NCBI RefSeq assembly: GCF_036880985.1
Contig: NZ_JBAJNO010000008.1
Location: forward strand, 248,001-312,000
Source of the DNA: Limibacter armeniacum
GTDB taxonomy: Bacteria > Bacteroidota > Bacteroidia > Cytophagales > Flammeovirgaceae
Reading direction: 5' to 3'
Length of the DNA: 64,000 nucleotides
Position numbers and translations under genes: made by a program. Under the pieces are notes generated by a model. It did no database searches. It saw nothing but the letters and a program-made list of their open reading frames with translations, and was not told where the DNA came from. Positions 52,752 to 62,339 of this stretch are shown here, in pieces (positions within the stretch are counted from its first letter, which is position 1; each line of letters begins with the position of its first letter).

Positions 52752-53237
52752 TCACTTTTGAGATTTGTAGATCAAGGCAACACTATGTACTGCCATGCCT
52801 TCTTCTCTGCCCACAAATCCCATTTTTTCGGAAGTAGTGGCTTTAATAGAAATCTGATCCTCATCTACATTCATCACTTCTGACAAACATTGTTTCATGG
52901 CAGGAATGTGAGGATTGATTTTAGGACGTTGGGCTACGATAGTATTGTCTACATTGGATAATTCATACCCATTGTCCCTTAATAGTTTCATCACTTCTTT
53001 AAGCAATATCTTGCTATCAATTCCCTTGAACTGTGGGTCTGTATCAGCAAAGTGGTAACCAATGTCACGAAGGTTTGCAGCGCCTAGTATTGCATCACAG
53101 ATACCGTGGATCAGTACGTCAGCATCCGAATGTCCTACCAGCCCATGTGTATGTTCAATGCGGATTCCTCCAAGCCAGAGCTCTTCATTTTCAGCCAGCT
53201 TGTGTACATCATATCCTTGTCCGACTCTTATATTCAT
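52752..53237 (-). CDS. ispF: 2-C-methyl-D-erythritol 2,4-cyclodiphosphate synthase
   Basis: 161 aa, normal length. Catalyses ring closure of 4-diphosphocytidyl-methylerythritol phosphate to the 2,4-cyclodiphosphate in the MEP isoprenoid pathway. Family motifs: RVGQGYDVHKL (Asp and His zinc ligands), GHSDADVLIHGICDAILGAA, KINPHIPAM and ATTSEKMGFVGREEGMA. It functions as a homotrimer with zinc between subunits. Single gene, not fused to IspD. A possible -7 box, TATTTTTG, lies at 53282-53275 on the minus strand, without a good -33 box. Confidence 0.97.
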   Translation of the reverse strand: MNIRVGQGYDVHKLAENEELWLGGIRIEHTHGLVGHSDADVLIHGICDAILGAANLRDIGYHFADTDPQFKGIDSKILLKEVMKLLRDNGYELSNVDNTIVAQRPKINPHIPAMKQCLSEVMNVDEDQISIKATTSEKMGFVGREEGMAVHSVALIYKSQK

Positions 53238-53641
53238 TGATATGGTATTTTATTTCTGTAAAAATTTTGTTCAGCAAAAATAATTGTCACAATAAAAGAT
53301 ACCAGCTACTTATTGAAAAAGAAGAATTGTGATAGAATTCAGCGTGATAAAACCTTCATGCTGATAGATGGTTTAAGCAGGATAATGACTTGGGTTGAAT
53401 AGATTTACTCAAGAAATTTGAATAAACACCATAAAGGAATATGGATGGCAGGGCTTTTGTTTTTTGAAATGAAAATATTAAAAATTAGATAAGTACATTA
53501 TCTTGCCTGTTTGCGCTAAACTTATGCGTGATTGAGAATCACTGTTTTTAAGGATAGCAGACAGAAAAAAATGACATAACTTGCTGTCAGTAAAGGCACA
53601 AAGCAAAATCCAATAACATTTTTTCCTAAATTTGTCCCGTT
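53238..53641. other. Divergent intergenic region, ispF / double ddl
   Basis: About 400 bp without a credible ORF. It contains possible -7 boxes for both genes: TATTTTTG for ispF (53282-53275, minus) and TAAATTTG for the ligase gene (53627-53634, plus), the latter only 7 nt before the ATG, which would imply a leaderless or nearly leaderless mRNA. No matching -33 TTG was found for either, so these are tentative. Confidence 0.45.
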
Positions 53642-56332
53642 ATGAAAATAGGCATCTTTTTCGGAGGTCAGTCAAGAGAGAGGGAGATATCTTTCGCTGG
53701 CGGTAGAACAGTATATGATAACTTGAATAAGGGGCTGTTTGAGCCTGTTCCCATTTTTGTGGACAGTCTGGGCAACTTTATTCATTTGAATTGGGAGTAT
53801 ATATATAAGGGGACAATCAGGGACTTCTATCCACCGATGTCAAAAATTCCTGCAACACTGCATGAATTCCAATTATATATCGAGTCGTTAGGTGCATTAA
53901 GCACAGAGGAACAGGAAGCAATCATTGCTGAGGTCGGGACTAAGGTGCAACCGGAGTCATTTGCTTCATTGATGGACTTCGCTTTTTTAACCCTGCATGG
54001 ACCCTATGGAGAAGATGGGAGCCTTCAGGGTATTTTGGAGTGGTATGGAATTCCATATGCAGGTGCAGGAATCTTATCGGCTTCAATAGGTATTGACAAA
54101 TCTGTACAGAAGCAGTTGTTCGAGAATTTTGGTATTCCAACACCAAAAAGTACAGTGTTGACTGCTGATGCTTGGCAACAGTCTGATAAAGCAGCACTGT
54201 TTGCTGATACCAAAAAATCATTGGACTTTCCGTTTGTAGTGAAAGCACCTCATCAGGGTTCATCTCTTGGTGTGGCAGTAGTGCAGGAAGATACAGTTGA
54301 AGCATTTGTAGATGCGGTAGAAAACGCCTTCTTCATAGAGAAAGTGACCCGTACACAGTGGGAACAGTATACTGCTGAAGACAAAAAGAAATTTGTAACT
54401 GGTCTGATCGATATCAGACAAGGAATCGGTTTGCCGCTGATTCTTAACAATATACCATCACCGGTTCATAACCCTAAACAGCTGGTCTCAAAACTGGACG
54501 AGTTCTTTGCTGTGTCTGATGCTGAAGTAGCTGAGCTGAAAGCGGTGGATTCAGAAGAAATGGTGCTGATCGAACAGTTTGTGGAAGGACGTGAGTTCTC
54601 TTGTATCGTCGTACAGGACGAACAAGGTAAACCACTTTCACTGCCTCCTACAGAAATTGTAAAAGGTAAAGACCTGTTTGATTACCGCTCTAAATACCTG
54701 CCTGGTATGAGCCGTAAGCTAACACCGATCAATATTGAAACAGAGAAAATCAGACAAATACAGAAGGCTTGTGCCGATTTGTATGCGAAACTGCAATTCA
54801 ATGTTTATGCACGTATTGATGGTTTTATCATAGCATCAGGTGAGATTTTCCTGAATGACCCGAATACAACATCCGGCATGTTGCCTTCGTCATTCTTTTT
54901 CCATCAGGCAGCAGAGATTGGACTGACTCCTTCACAGTTCCTGACGTATATCATTCGTACGTCTTTGGCAGAAAGAGCCAAGAGCGGTAAGAAGTCCTAT
55001 GCGATCAAAGAGCTGATGCATCAGCTGGATGAGCAGATTGCGTCACAACAGCAGCAGGAAAGTGACAAGACAAGGGTAGCGGTCATTATGGGTGGTTACT
55101 CTTCAGAAAGACATATCTCTGTAGAGTCAGGTAGGAACATTTTTGAAAAGCTTTCTTCTTCAGAGAAGTATGAGCCTATTCCGGTATTCCTGACAGGCAG
55201 TGGAGAGCATCATGAGCTTTATCAGTTGCCAATCAATATTATGCTGAAAGACAATGCGGACGATATCAAAACCAAGATTCGTGAGGCTTTGGAGCAGCCA
55301 AAACATGAGGTGATAGCGGAAACCATTGAAAATGCTTCAGCTATTACCAATAAATATGCGGGAGAAGTGAGTTTTGTTCCGGTTCCACTGACGTACGAGC
55401 AGTTGGCAGAGAAAGTCGATGCCGTGTTTATAGCACTTCACGGAAGACCAGGAGAAGACGGTGCTGTTCAGCAAAACCTAGACAAGTTGAGACTGCCTTA
55501 CAATGGCTCAGGTGTGCAAAGTTCACAGACCACCATTGATAAGTACATGACTAAGGAAATCCTGAAAGAGCATGGCTTTATCGTGGCAGATCATAGAATG
55601 GTTTACAAGAATGAATGGCAGGAAAAAGGAGACGCATTGCTGGATGAAATTGAAAGCAAGTTTGAATATCCTTTGATTGCAAAACCATCGGATGATGGCT
55701 GTAGCTCAGCGGTGATGAAAATCAAAAGCCGCCAGCAGTTGGCAGATTTTACCCGTACGATGTTCCGAGAGACAGAATTGCCTACGGAAGAGCAACGTAA
55801 TGCTTTGGGATTGCAAAAGAATGAGGAATTCCCTCAAAAAACATATTACCTGATAGAAGAACTTATTGACCGCAAAGGAGCAGATCATTTCCTGGAAATT
55901 ACAGGAGGAATGCTTACCAAGTGGGAAAATGGGGAGAAAACCTATGAGGTATTTGAACCTTCAGAAGCTTTGGCTACCAATGAAATTTTATCTTTGGAAG
56001 AGAAGTTTTTGGCTGGTGAAGGACAGAATATTACACCTTCTAGGTTTGCACCAAATAAGGAAAGACAAGCAGAAATCTCTGCCATTGTAAGAGAAGACCT
56101 TAAAAGGGCTGCCAAAGCGCTGAATGTGGAAGGATATTGCCGTATAGATGCCTTTGTCCGAATTTGGGAAGACAAGGTAGAAACAATTGTTATTGAAGTG
56201 AACTCATTGCCAGGAATGACACCTGCAACGTGTATTTTCCATCAAGCAGCGATTAATCACTATAAACCGTATGATTTTATTGATAAGATATTAGATTACG
56301 GAATGAGAAAGGCACAATATTTAAGTGTATAA
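53642..56332 (+). CDS. Tandem D-alanine-D-alanine ligase fusion protein
   Basis: 896 aa, about twice the usual Ddl length, because two ATP-grasp Ddl-like units are joined. Unit 1 (about 1-460): FFGGQSREREIS, HGPYGEDGSLQG, KAPHQGSSLGV, IEQFVEGREFS, the omega-loop DYRSKYLPG, and LNDPNTTSGM in place of the usual E-x-N-T-x-P-G. Unit 2 (about 475-896): MGGYSSERHIS, HGRPGEDGAVQ, KPSDDGCSSAV, and a canonical EVNSLPGMTP, but the E-G-R-E stretch has become IEELIDRKGADHF and the omega-loop is not recognisable. Ddl makes the D-Ala-D-Ala dipeptide of peptidoglycan; unit 1 looks more complete. It sits 65 bp before a PASTA protein, a gene order typical of single Ddl in Bacteroidota. Confidence 0.88.
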   Translation: MKIGIFFGGQSREREISFAGGRTVYDNLNKGLFEPVPIFVDSLGNFIHLNWEYIYKGTIRDFYPPMSKIPATLHEFQLYIESLGALSTEEQEAIIAEVGTKVQPESFASLMDFAFLTLHGPYGEDGSLQGILEWYGIPYAGAGILSASIGIDKSVQKQLFENFGIPTPKSTVLTADAWQQSDKAALFADTKKSLDFPFVVKAPHQGSSLGVAVVQEDTVEAFVDAVENAFFIEKVTRTQWEQYTAEDKKKFVTGLIDIRQGIGLPLILNNIPSPVHNPKQLVSKLDEFFAVSDAEVAELKAVDSEEMVLIEQFVEGREFSCIVVQDEQGKPLSLPPTEIVKGKDLFDYRSKYLPGMSRKLTPINIETEKIRQIQKACADLYAKLQFNVYARIDGFIIASGEIFLNDPNTTSGMLPSSFFFHQAAEIGLTPSQFLTYIIRTSLAERAKSGKKSYAIKELMHQLDEQIASQQQQESDKTRVAVIMGGYSSERHISVESGRNIFEKLSSSEKYEPIPVFLTGSGEHHELYQLPINIMLKDNADDIKTKIREALEQPKHEVIAETIENASAITNKYAGEVSFVPVPLTYEQLAEKVDAVFIALHGRPGEDGAVQQNLDKLRLPYNGSGVQSSQTTIDKYMTKEILKEHGFIVADHRMVYKNEWQEKGDALLDEIESKFEYPLIAKPSDDGCSSAVMKIKSRQQLADFTRTMFRETELPTEEQRNALGLQKNEEFPQKTYYLIEELIDRKGADHFLEITGGMLTKWENGEKTYEVFEPSEALATNEILSLEEKFLAGEGQNITPSRFAPNKERQAEISAIVREDLKRAAKALNVEGYCRIDAFVRIWEDKVETIVIEVNSLPGMTPATCIFHQAAINHYKPYDFIDKILDYGMRKAQYLSV

Positions 56333-56397
56333 ATAAAACTGAAAAGATAGCGATATAGTAAAGCCAAAATGAATGGCGATATGATTATCAAGTAGAA

Positions 56398-57231
56398 ATG
56401 GATAAAGTAAAAGAAATAATTGCAGGAAATAACTCCCGCTCATTGCTGATCAACATTGCTTTGATGGTATTGCTGGGAGGACTTTTAGTAATCGGATTTT
56501 TTGTACTGTACCTGCCAATGGCTACACAGCATGGAGAAACTATTACAGTGCCTAATGTGACCGGTATGACTTATCAGGAAGCAGGAAAGGTTTTGGCAAA
56601 GAAAGGTTTACGCTTTGCTGTATATGATTCAGGTGCAGTAAACTACCGTAGTGATCTGCCTCCGAATACTGTACTTTCGCATACACCAGTTGCTGATGAG
56701 AAAGTGAAGGAAAATAGGAAAATCTATTTCCGTATCAACCCTTCAAGACCACCGGCAGTCAATATGCCTGATATTATTGACAGTTCATTGAAGAATGCCT
56801 ACATCCGCTTGAAGAATATTGGCGTGAAGATAGGAGAGGTTGAGCGAGTACCAGATCCTAAATTCTCACAAGTAGTGAACTCAGTACTTCAAGTGAAGTA
56901 CAATAACCGTGAAGTAACACGTGAGATGATAGAGCAAGGGTTCAAGATTTTGAAAGGTACAGAGGTGGACCTTGTGGTAAGTGATGGACTGGGTAATGCA
57001 ACAACAGAAGTTCCTGACCTTGTAGGAATGCCTTTTGATGAGGCTGAATTTACATTGGTTGGTATGGGACTAGGTGTTGGTAGTATTCGTTACGTTAAGT
57101 CTGATACGATACCGGGAGTTGTCTTGAGACAGACACCGGATGTTCGTGAAGAAGAAACAGGTAGAAAGTCTATTATTCGTTTGGGTAGAGTCGTTAACCT
57201 TTGGGTTTCGGAGCACTCAATTGAAAATTGA
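56398..57231 (+). CDS. Membrane-anchored PASTA-domain protein
   Basis: 277 aa: short cytoplasmic N-terminus, one membrane segment (about residues 18-40, MVLLGGLLVIGFFVLYL), then three PASTA domains outside (about 50-118, 119-200, 203-272; VPNVTGMTYQEAGKVL, MPDIIDSSLKNAYIRL, VPDLVGMPFDEAEFTL). PASTA domains bind peptidoglycan fragments or muropeptides in Ser/Thr kinases and PBPs; here there is no kinase or transpeptidase domain, as is usual for this Bacteroidota protein. It follows the Ddl fusion in the same direction and ends at a strong terminator, so both probably form one cell-wall operon. Confidence 0.92.
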   Translation: MDKVKEIIAGNNSRSLLINIALMVLLGGLLVIGFFVLYLPMATQHGETITVPNVTGMTYQEAGKVLAKKGLRFAVYDSGAVNYRSDLPPNTVLSHTPVADEKVKENRKIYFRINPSRPPAVNMPDIIDSSLKNAYIRLKNIGVKIGEVERVPDPKFSQVVNSVLQVKYNNREVTREMIEQGFKILKGTEVDLVVSDGLGNATTEVPDLVGMPFDEAEFTLVGMGLGVGSIRYVKSDTIPGVVLRQTPDVREEETGRKSIIRLGRVVNLWVSEHSIEN

Positions 57232-57250
57232 TTTCCTATATACGATATTG

Positions 57251-57280
57251 AAAAAGGGGAGCTGAAAAGCTCCCCTTTTT
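57251..57280. terminator. Bidirectional terminator
   Basis: Perfect 13-bp stem (57251-57263 with 57268-57280) with a GAAA tetraloop, A5 at the start and T5 at the end, between the convergent PASTA and beta-helix genes. Confidence 0.93.
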
Positions 57281-57298
57281 TGTTGATGGCTAATGTTA

Positions 57299-59590
57299 TC
57301 ATTCTTTGAGCACCTTTTTGTAGATGATCTCATTTCCATAATAGATTTTCATCAGTAACATTCCCTTGCTTAGGTTGTGAACAGGGATTGTTAGTGCTGG
57401 TTTTACAGCTTTTCCAACAGCCTCATATACTTTTTGTCCTGCAAGATTGTAGAGTATGACTTGAGTGGGCATTTCGTAGGCATTGAACTTGATTGAAAGT
57501 AGGTTGTTGACAGGGTTGGTATAAAGCTCATACCTAGAAGCATCCATTGATTCAGCTATTTCCCCTGTTGCAATTCGTGCATTTTGCCCATAAGTAGAGG
57601 ACGTAGTGAAAGAATAAGTAGGACCAAATGGACTTCTGAAGCCATTGACGTAATACCTTATTGTTACCTGATAGGTTCTGTTCGGTCTTAGTCTGCCTGG
57701 TAGCTCATAAAGCCCAAAAGAGGTTCCCCTTTTCATAAGAGCCCCATAATAACGGAATCCTGATACCCTTATTTCATACATTTCAGCCATGTCTACCTCC
57801 TCATAAGTCAGCTCAGTGGAGAGCTGTGCATTTTGGATATTCTGACTTTCGGATGACAGAAATGACATCGGTTCAGAAGCAGTTCTGATGCGACATGCCG
57901 TACCATACCTGTTGGCCAATTCATCAGCAATTATCAAACGTACCCTAATCCTGTAAGACCTTCTATACGATAAAGGAAGTCCCTGTACTTCATTAAGCTT
58001 GAAGAATGGGTCTGCTGTTTCATGATAGTACCTTACTCGACGGTAAGTCACTTCTACTAAGTAGCGTACATCGCCTTCTAGTGGTTCTATGGCAATGTCC
58101 TCTGTAAATGAAATATCAGTGGCGTCACAGTACGCTTCTGTGAGTTGGGTACGAGCAGAAAGCGGTGGATTCTCAACAGGTGGGTCTTCATCTCCTGGAT
58201 CTGTAGGGGAGTCACTTGCTATATACTCCATAGCTCCGATATCATATGCCTCTCCTTGTGGACGTAAAGTGCCAGTATAGTCATCAGTAATTCCATAGCT
58301 GCTGGAGTTGAATCCATTGTCTATGGCAGGAGAACTTTCTAATAAGCTGTAATCACCTGATAAAGGTGCATTGAATCCACCATCTGCTATTTCAGTACCA
58401 ACATGATTATTGAAATTATCAATTGGTGTTGATACAGCAGAGTTGGTACTGATTCTGATTTGTGGGTCAGCATCTGTATCGCAGACAAGGTTGTTGATCA
58501 TGGCGTCATTGCCGTTGGTTGAGCTATGGAACCGCAAGATGTAAATACCGTGTCTGCCAGTGTTGACCACTGTATTGTTTATAAACTGGTAAGGTGGTCG
58601 ATCTGTACTAATGTTCTGGTCATTGCAGTAAATCCCATCACTACCTGTATTGACAATGATATTATTGAATACTTTGAGTCCTCCAATTCCTTTGATTTCC
58701 AATCCCAATCCGGAGGTTCCATTTATATAGTTATGATGAATATTTCCACTTGTTTCCAATCCTATATGGATACCAACATTTTGGGGAGAAATATTGGCAG
58801 TACCAGCGTTGAATACCTTATTGTGATGGACATCCAAGTTTTGATCAGCCCTGTTGATTTGAATGCCACACCAGCCTGAGTTTCGAATTTCATTGTTGAA
58901 AACCTTTAAGTTTTCAAATAAGTGAGGATAAGCAACCTCTTCTCCGCAGTTGATTTGAAAGCCAGTATAGCCTATGTACAGTCCTTCCCCTTCACTTTCG
59001 GTTACTTCACAATCATGGATAGAAACATTACGCATATTGAAATTGCGCCGCCACTCATCCGGATAATCGCACTGTGGTGGAGACTGGATCAGCATCCCAG
59101 CAAATAAGGAATTGTCAATTTTCAGTCTTTCAATTTCATAGTCAGATGAAAGCCCTGAAATCACTAAGCCACTTGGAGCATTGCTGATGGGGCGGTTGTA
59201 AGTGCCTAGTGGCATGACAATGCCGAACCTGTCAGATGAACCACTGCCTGAGAGCGTAAAGTACCGACTATCCAGAATGGTAAAGGCATGGAACCAAGGA
59301 TCAACGCCAATTCTTACAATACCACCACAATTGATGATACGTATTGGGTTGCTGCTGCTGCCTTCAATGTTGCGGATATTGAATTCAGGATAGTCACCTG
59401 CTTCTAGACAAATTACATCACCTGGTTGAGCATTGATGTATACCTCATCTTGTCGGACATCATTGGGGTCGCCACTGATGCCAAGAGTTCCAGAAGTAAT
59501 GAAATGATCACAGTTGCAGTCTTGTGCTTTGGCTATGGATAGGCAAAACAGCACTGCAACTATGGACATCATAGTAGTTTTCAGTGTCAT
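57299..59590 (-). CDS. T9SS-exported right-handed parallel beta-helix protein
   Basis: 763 aa; signal peptide ends SIAKAQD. The mature N-terminal half (about 30-440) is a parallel beta-helix of the pectate-lyase/chondroitinase-B type: INAQPGDVICLEAGDYPEFNI, repeated strands VSIHDCEVTESEGEGLYIGY, LKVFNNEIRNSGWCGIQI, GNIHHNYINGTSGLGLEI, and the DDYTGTLRPQGEAYDIGAMEY module. Two Fn3-like modules follow (about 470-670), then a T9SS type A tail (LYTNPVNNLLSIKF to the end, with GMLLMKIYYGNEIIYKKVLK). Probably a surface or secreted polysaccharide-binding or -degrading protein; catalytic residues cannot be assigned by eye. Single gene with no sugar-utilisation (Sus) genes nearby. Confidence 0.87.
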   Translation of the reverse strand: MTLKTTMMSIVAVLFCLSIAKAQDCNCDHFITSGTLGISGDPNDVRQDEVYINAQPGDVICLEAGDYPEFNIRNIEGSSSNPIRIINCGGIVRIGVDPWFHAFTILDSRYFTLSGSGSSDRFGIVMPLGTYNRPISNAPSGLVISGLSSDYEIERLKIDNSLFAGMLIQSPPQCDYPDEWRRNFNMRNVSIHDCEVTESEGEGLYIGYTGFQINCGEEVAYPHLFENLKVFNNEIRNSGWCGIQINRADQNLDVHHNKVFNAGTANISPQNVGIHIGLETSGNIHHNYINGTSGLGLEIKGIGGLKVFNNIIVNTGSDGIYCNDQNISTDRPPYQFINNTVVNTGRHGIYILRFHSSTNGNDAMINNLVCDTDADPQIRISTNSAVSTPIDNFNNHVGTEIADGGFNAPLSGDYSLLESSPAIDNGFNSSSYGITDDYTGTLRPQGEAYDIGAMEYIASDSPTDPGDEDPPVENPPLSARTQLTEAYCDATDISFTEDIAIEPLEGDVRYLVEVTYRRVRYYHETADPFFKLNEVQGLPLSYRRSYRIRVRLIIADELANRYGTACRIRTASEPMSFLSSESQNIQNAQLSTELTYEEVDMAEMYEIRVSGFRYYGALMKRGTSFGLYELPGRLRPNRTYQVTIRYYVNGFRSPFGPTYSFTTSSTYGQNARIATGEIAESMDASRYELYTNPVNNLLSIKFNAYEMPTQVILYNLAGQKVYEAVGKAVKPALTIPVHNLSKGMLLMKIYYGNEIIYKKVLKE

Positions 59591-59917
59591 GATAAAACGG
59601 ATTATGGGAGTGTGTGAAATTTAATGGTAACCAGTTGTATCACTTAGTAGGTGTAGGGTGCCTTTAAGATGGGATTGTAGTGTGAGTAGCGTGAATACTG
59701 GTTGGAAATAATTTGGGTGTGGTAATTAGTTGAGGGTGTGATGATTATCTTATTTATTTTTAAATTATTGTTGTTTCAATGTGTTTATGCATTGTTATTG
59801 AGTTTTGCTTTTGCTTGAACACGATAAAATGGAAAAAAATTCTGCACACTCTTGTTATTAGGATAAGTGTCCAAGTCTCTCAATAAATAATAAAAACCAA
59901 CTTAAAATCCTGTCGCT
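59591..59917. other. Divergent region, beta-helix gene / transketolase
   Basis: About 330 bp, T-rich on the + strand. No ORF, hairpin or exact promoter box was found; both promoters must lie here. Confidence 0.5.
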
Positions 59918-61972
59918 ATGAGTAACAATGCTGCTATAACCAAAACGGCTGATAATATTAGGGTCCTTTCTGCTGCTATGGTGGAGAAAGCCAAGTCAGG
60001 TCATCCCGGAGGACCAATGGGAGGTGCTGATTTTATGGCTTTGCTTTATACGGAGTTCTTACGTTATGACCCTGATAATCCAGCGTGGTTTTTTAGGGAC
60101 CGATTCTTTTTGGATGCAGGACATATGTCTGCCATGATGTATTCAACCCTTCACTTGGTTGGTTGGTACAAAAAAGATGACCTAAAGCATTTTAGGCAGT
60201 GGGGAAGTGTCACACCAGGACACCCTGAGGTAGATTTCAACAGGGGTATTGAGAATACTTCCGGACCGTTAGGGCAGGGACATACCAATGCCGTGGGAGC
60301 TGCCATAGCAGGGAAGTTCTTTGCAAACAGGTTTGGAGATTGGTGTGACCATATCATCTATGCCTATATCTCTGATGGAGGGGTTCAGGAAGAAGTTTCA
60401 CAGGGAGCAGGTAGGTTGGCAGGACATCTAGGGTTGGATAATCTGGTTATGTTCTATGATGCTAATGACATTCAGCTTTCAACAGAGACAGCTGTTGTAT
60501 CTTCAGAAGACACGGCCAAAAAGTATGAGGCATGGGGCTGGAAAACCTTTACGGTAGATGGACACGATATAGATGAAATAAGGAATGCTTTGTTGATGGC
60601 AAAGCAGGAAAAAGATAAGCCCACACTGATTATTGGCAAGACAGTAATAGGCAAAGGAGCTATAGATGAAGATGGCAAGCCTGTAGAGCGAACACACAAG
60701 GTACATGGTCAGCCACTATCAAAGGCTGGTGCTTCTTTGGAAAAAACCATTACCCAGCTAGGTGGTGACCCGAATGACCCTTTTAAGATATTTGATGAAG
60801 TGGAGGCATTTTTTAAGAAGGTAAAGGATCAAAAGAAGAAAGAGGTGGAACAGTTCAGAACTGTGCAGGAGAATTGGGAACGAGCCAATACATCTGGAGC
60901 AGCGAAACTGAAAATGTTTGTCAGTAACAAGTTGCCGGAAATAGATTACGAAGCCATAGCACATAAAGTAGATATAGCAACGCGGGATGCTTCAGGGGAG
61001 GTGTTAGCTTATTTTGCTGGAAAAATCGAAAACATGATTGTCTGTTCGGCAGACTTGGCAGACAGTGATAAGACCGAAAGGTTTTTGGCGAAGACATCAG
61101 CCTTTAAGAAAGGAGACTTCAGCGGTTCATTTTTACAAGTGGGGGTAGCTGAGTTAACGATGGCTGCGGTAGCTAGCGGCATGGCTTTACATGGAGGTGT
61201 AATCCCTGTTTGTGCAACTTTCTTTGCCTTTTCTGACTTTATGAAACCAGCCATTCGTTTGGCGGCATTGATGGAGTTACCTGTGAAATATATATGGACA
61301 CACGATGCCTTTAGGGTAGGTGAGGATGGTCCAACACACCAACCTATTGAACATGAAGCTCAGATACGGCTTTTGGAAAAGCTGAAGAACCATAGTAAAA
61401 AGAATAGCATGTTGGTTCTTCGACCTGCCGATGCAGATGAAACAACGGTAGCATGGAAGATGGCATTGGAAAACAAGAATTCTCCTACTGGGTTGATCCT
61501 ATCAAGACAAAAAGTGAAATCATTGCCTGACCAGAAAGGGAAGTCCCGATATAAGGCTGCTTTAGGAGCTCAGCATGGTGCCTATGAAGTAATCCATGAG
61601 AGTAAGCCGGATGTTATTCTGGTAGGGAATGGGTCAGAGGTTTCTACCCTTTATGGTGCTGCAGAAATACTGATGGCGGAGTATAATATCAAGAGTACGT
61701 TAATATCGGCAATTTCAGAAGGACTTTTTAGGAGTCAGCTATCAGAGAATCAGCATAAGATTATTCCTAAAGGAGTGCCTGTGTTTGCACTGACAGCAGG
61801 ATTGCCAGAGACCATGCATGGATTTGTCGGTCCTGAAGATATGGTAGTAGGGATGGAAAGCTTTGGCTTTTCAGCTCCAGCAGAAGTATTGGATGAGCAG
61901 TTAGGATTTACAGCCGAAGCTATAGCTGAAAAGATATTAGCATTCTTGGAATTAAGAGGTAATAAGTTTTAG
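59918..61972 (+). CDS. tkt: Transketolase
   Basis: 684 aa, full length. Transfers two-carbon ketol units in the pentose phosphate pathway using thiamine diphosphate. N-terminal ThDP-binding domain with SGHPGGPMGGADF, GPLGQG and a YISDGGVQEE stretch (the GDG-type metal-binding segment, here SDGGVQE), pyrimidine-domain segment VGVAELTMAAVASGMALHGG with the catalytic Glu, THDAFRVGEDGPTHQPIEH and a C-terminal domain ending ILAFLELRGNKF. The ATG at 59918 gives a normal N-terminus. Single gene. Confidence 0.97.
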   Translation: MSNNAAITKTADNIRVLSAAMVEKAKSGHPGGPMGGADFMALLYTEFLRYDPDNPAWFFRDRFFLDAGHMSAMMYSTLHLVGWYKKDDLKHFRQWGSVTPGHPEVDFNRGIENTSGPLGQGHTNAVGAAIAGKFFANRFGDWCDHIIYAYISDGGVQEEVSQGAGRLAGHLGLDNLVMFYDANDIQLSTETAVVSSEDTAKKYEAWGWKTFTVDGHDIDEIRNALLMAKQEKDKPTLIIGKTVIGKGAIDEDGKPVERTHKVHGQPLSKAGASLEKTITQLGGDPNDPFKIFDEVEAFFKKVKDQKKKEVEQFRTVQENWERANTSGAAKLKMFVSNKLPEIDYEAIAHKVDIATRDASGEVLAYFAGKIENMIVCSADLADSDKTERFLAKTSAFKKGDFSGSFLQVGVAELTMAAVASGMALHGGVIPVCATFFAFSDFMKPAIRLAALMELPVKYIWTHDAFRVGEDGPTHQPIEHEAQIRLLEKLKNHSKKNSMLVLRPADADETTVAWKMALENKNSPTGLILSRQKVKSLPDQKGKSRYKAALGAQHGAYEVIHESKPDVILVGNGSEVSTLYGAAEILMAEYNIKSTLISAISEGLFRSQLSENQHKIIPKGVPVFALTAGLPETMHGFVGPEDMVVGMESFGFSAPAEVLDEQLGFTAEAIAEKILAFLELRGNKF

Positions 61973-62339
61973 CCCCATCCAAGAAGTTATATTTGAATAT
62001 TTAATCACATAACATTGAGGTGTTGCTATTAAGGTAAGATAGCAATGCCTTATTTTTTTGTGAAAATGCAGTTTCGTGAAATAGTTATACACAATGTTGA
62101 GAGATTGGTTAATTTTATTTCGGTTCAGCTATTTTTATTGGATAAAAATTCTGTATCTATTTGATGTTCAGGGGTGAGTGATTTTGATTAAGGTGATTTT
62201 TTTCTAAAAAAAGTTATAAAACGTTAATGAGGTGAACTAAATATTAATATTTTTGTGACAGATAGCTCTCTGAGCAAATAATCCACAATAGCTTTCATAT
62301 AACTAACAAACTGAAATAGTGCTTTTCAGAGGAGATGCT
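61973..62339. other. Intergenic region after transketolase
   Basis: About 370 bp holding the transketolase terminator (62018-62058) and a possible -7 box TATTTTTG (62248-62255) for the next gene, without a matching -33 TTG. The remainder is A+T-rich without an ORF. Confidence 0.5.
62018..62058 (+). terminator. Transketolase terminator
   Basis: Stem AGG..TTGCTAT/ATAGCAA..CCT with two central G-U pairs (62018-62029 with 62039-62050), followed by TA and seven T. Confidence 0.8.

Noticed and set aside
61988-61995. TATATTTG box just after transketolase
   Set aside because: No -33 TTG at a suitable distance and only the transketolase terminator follows.
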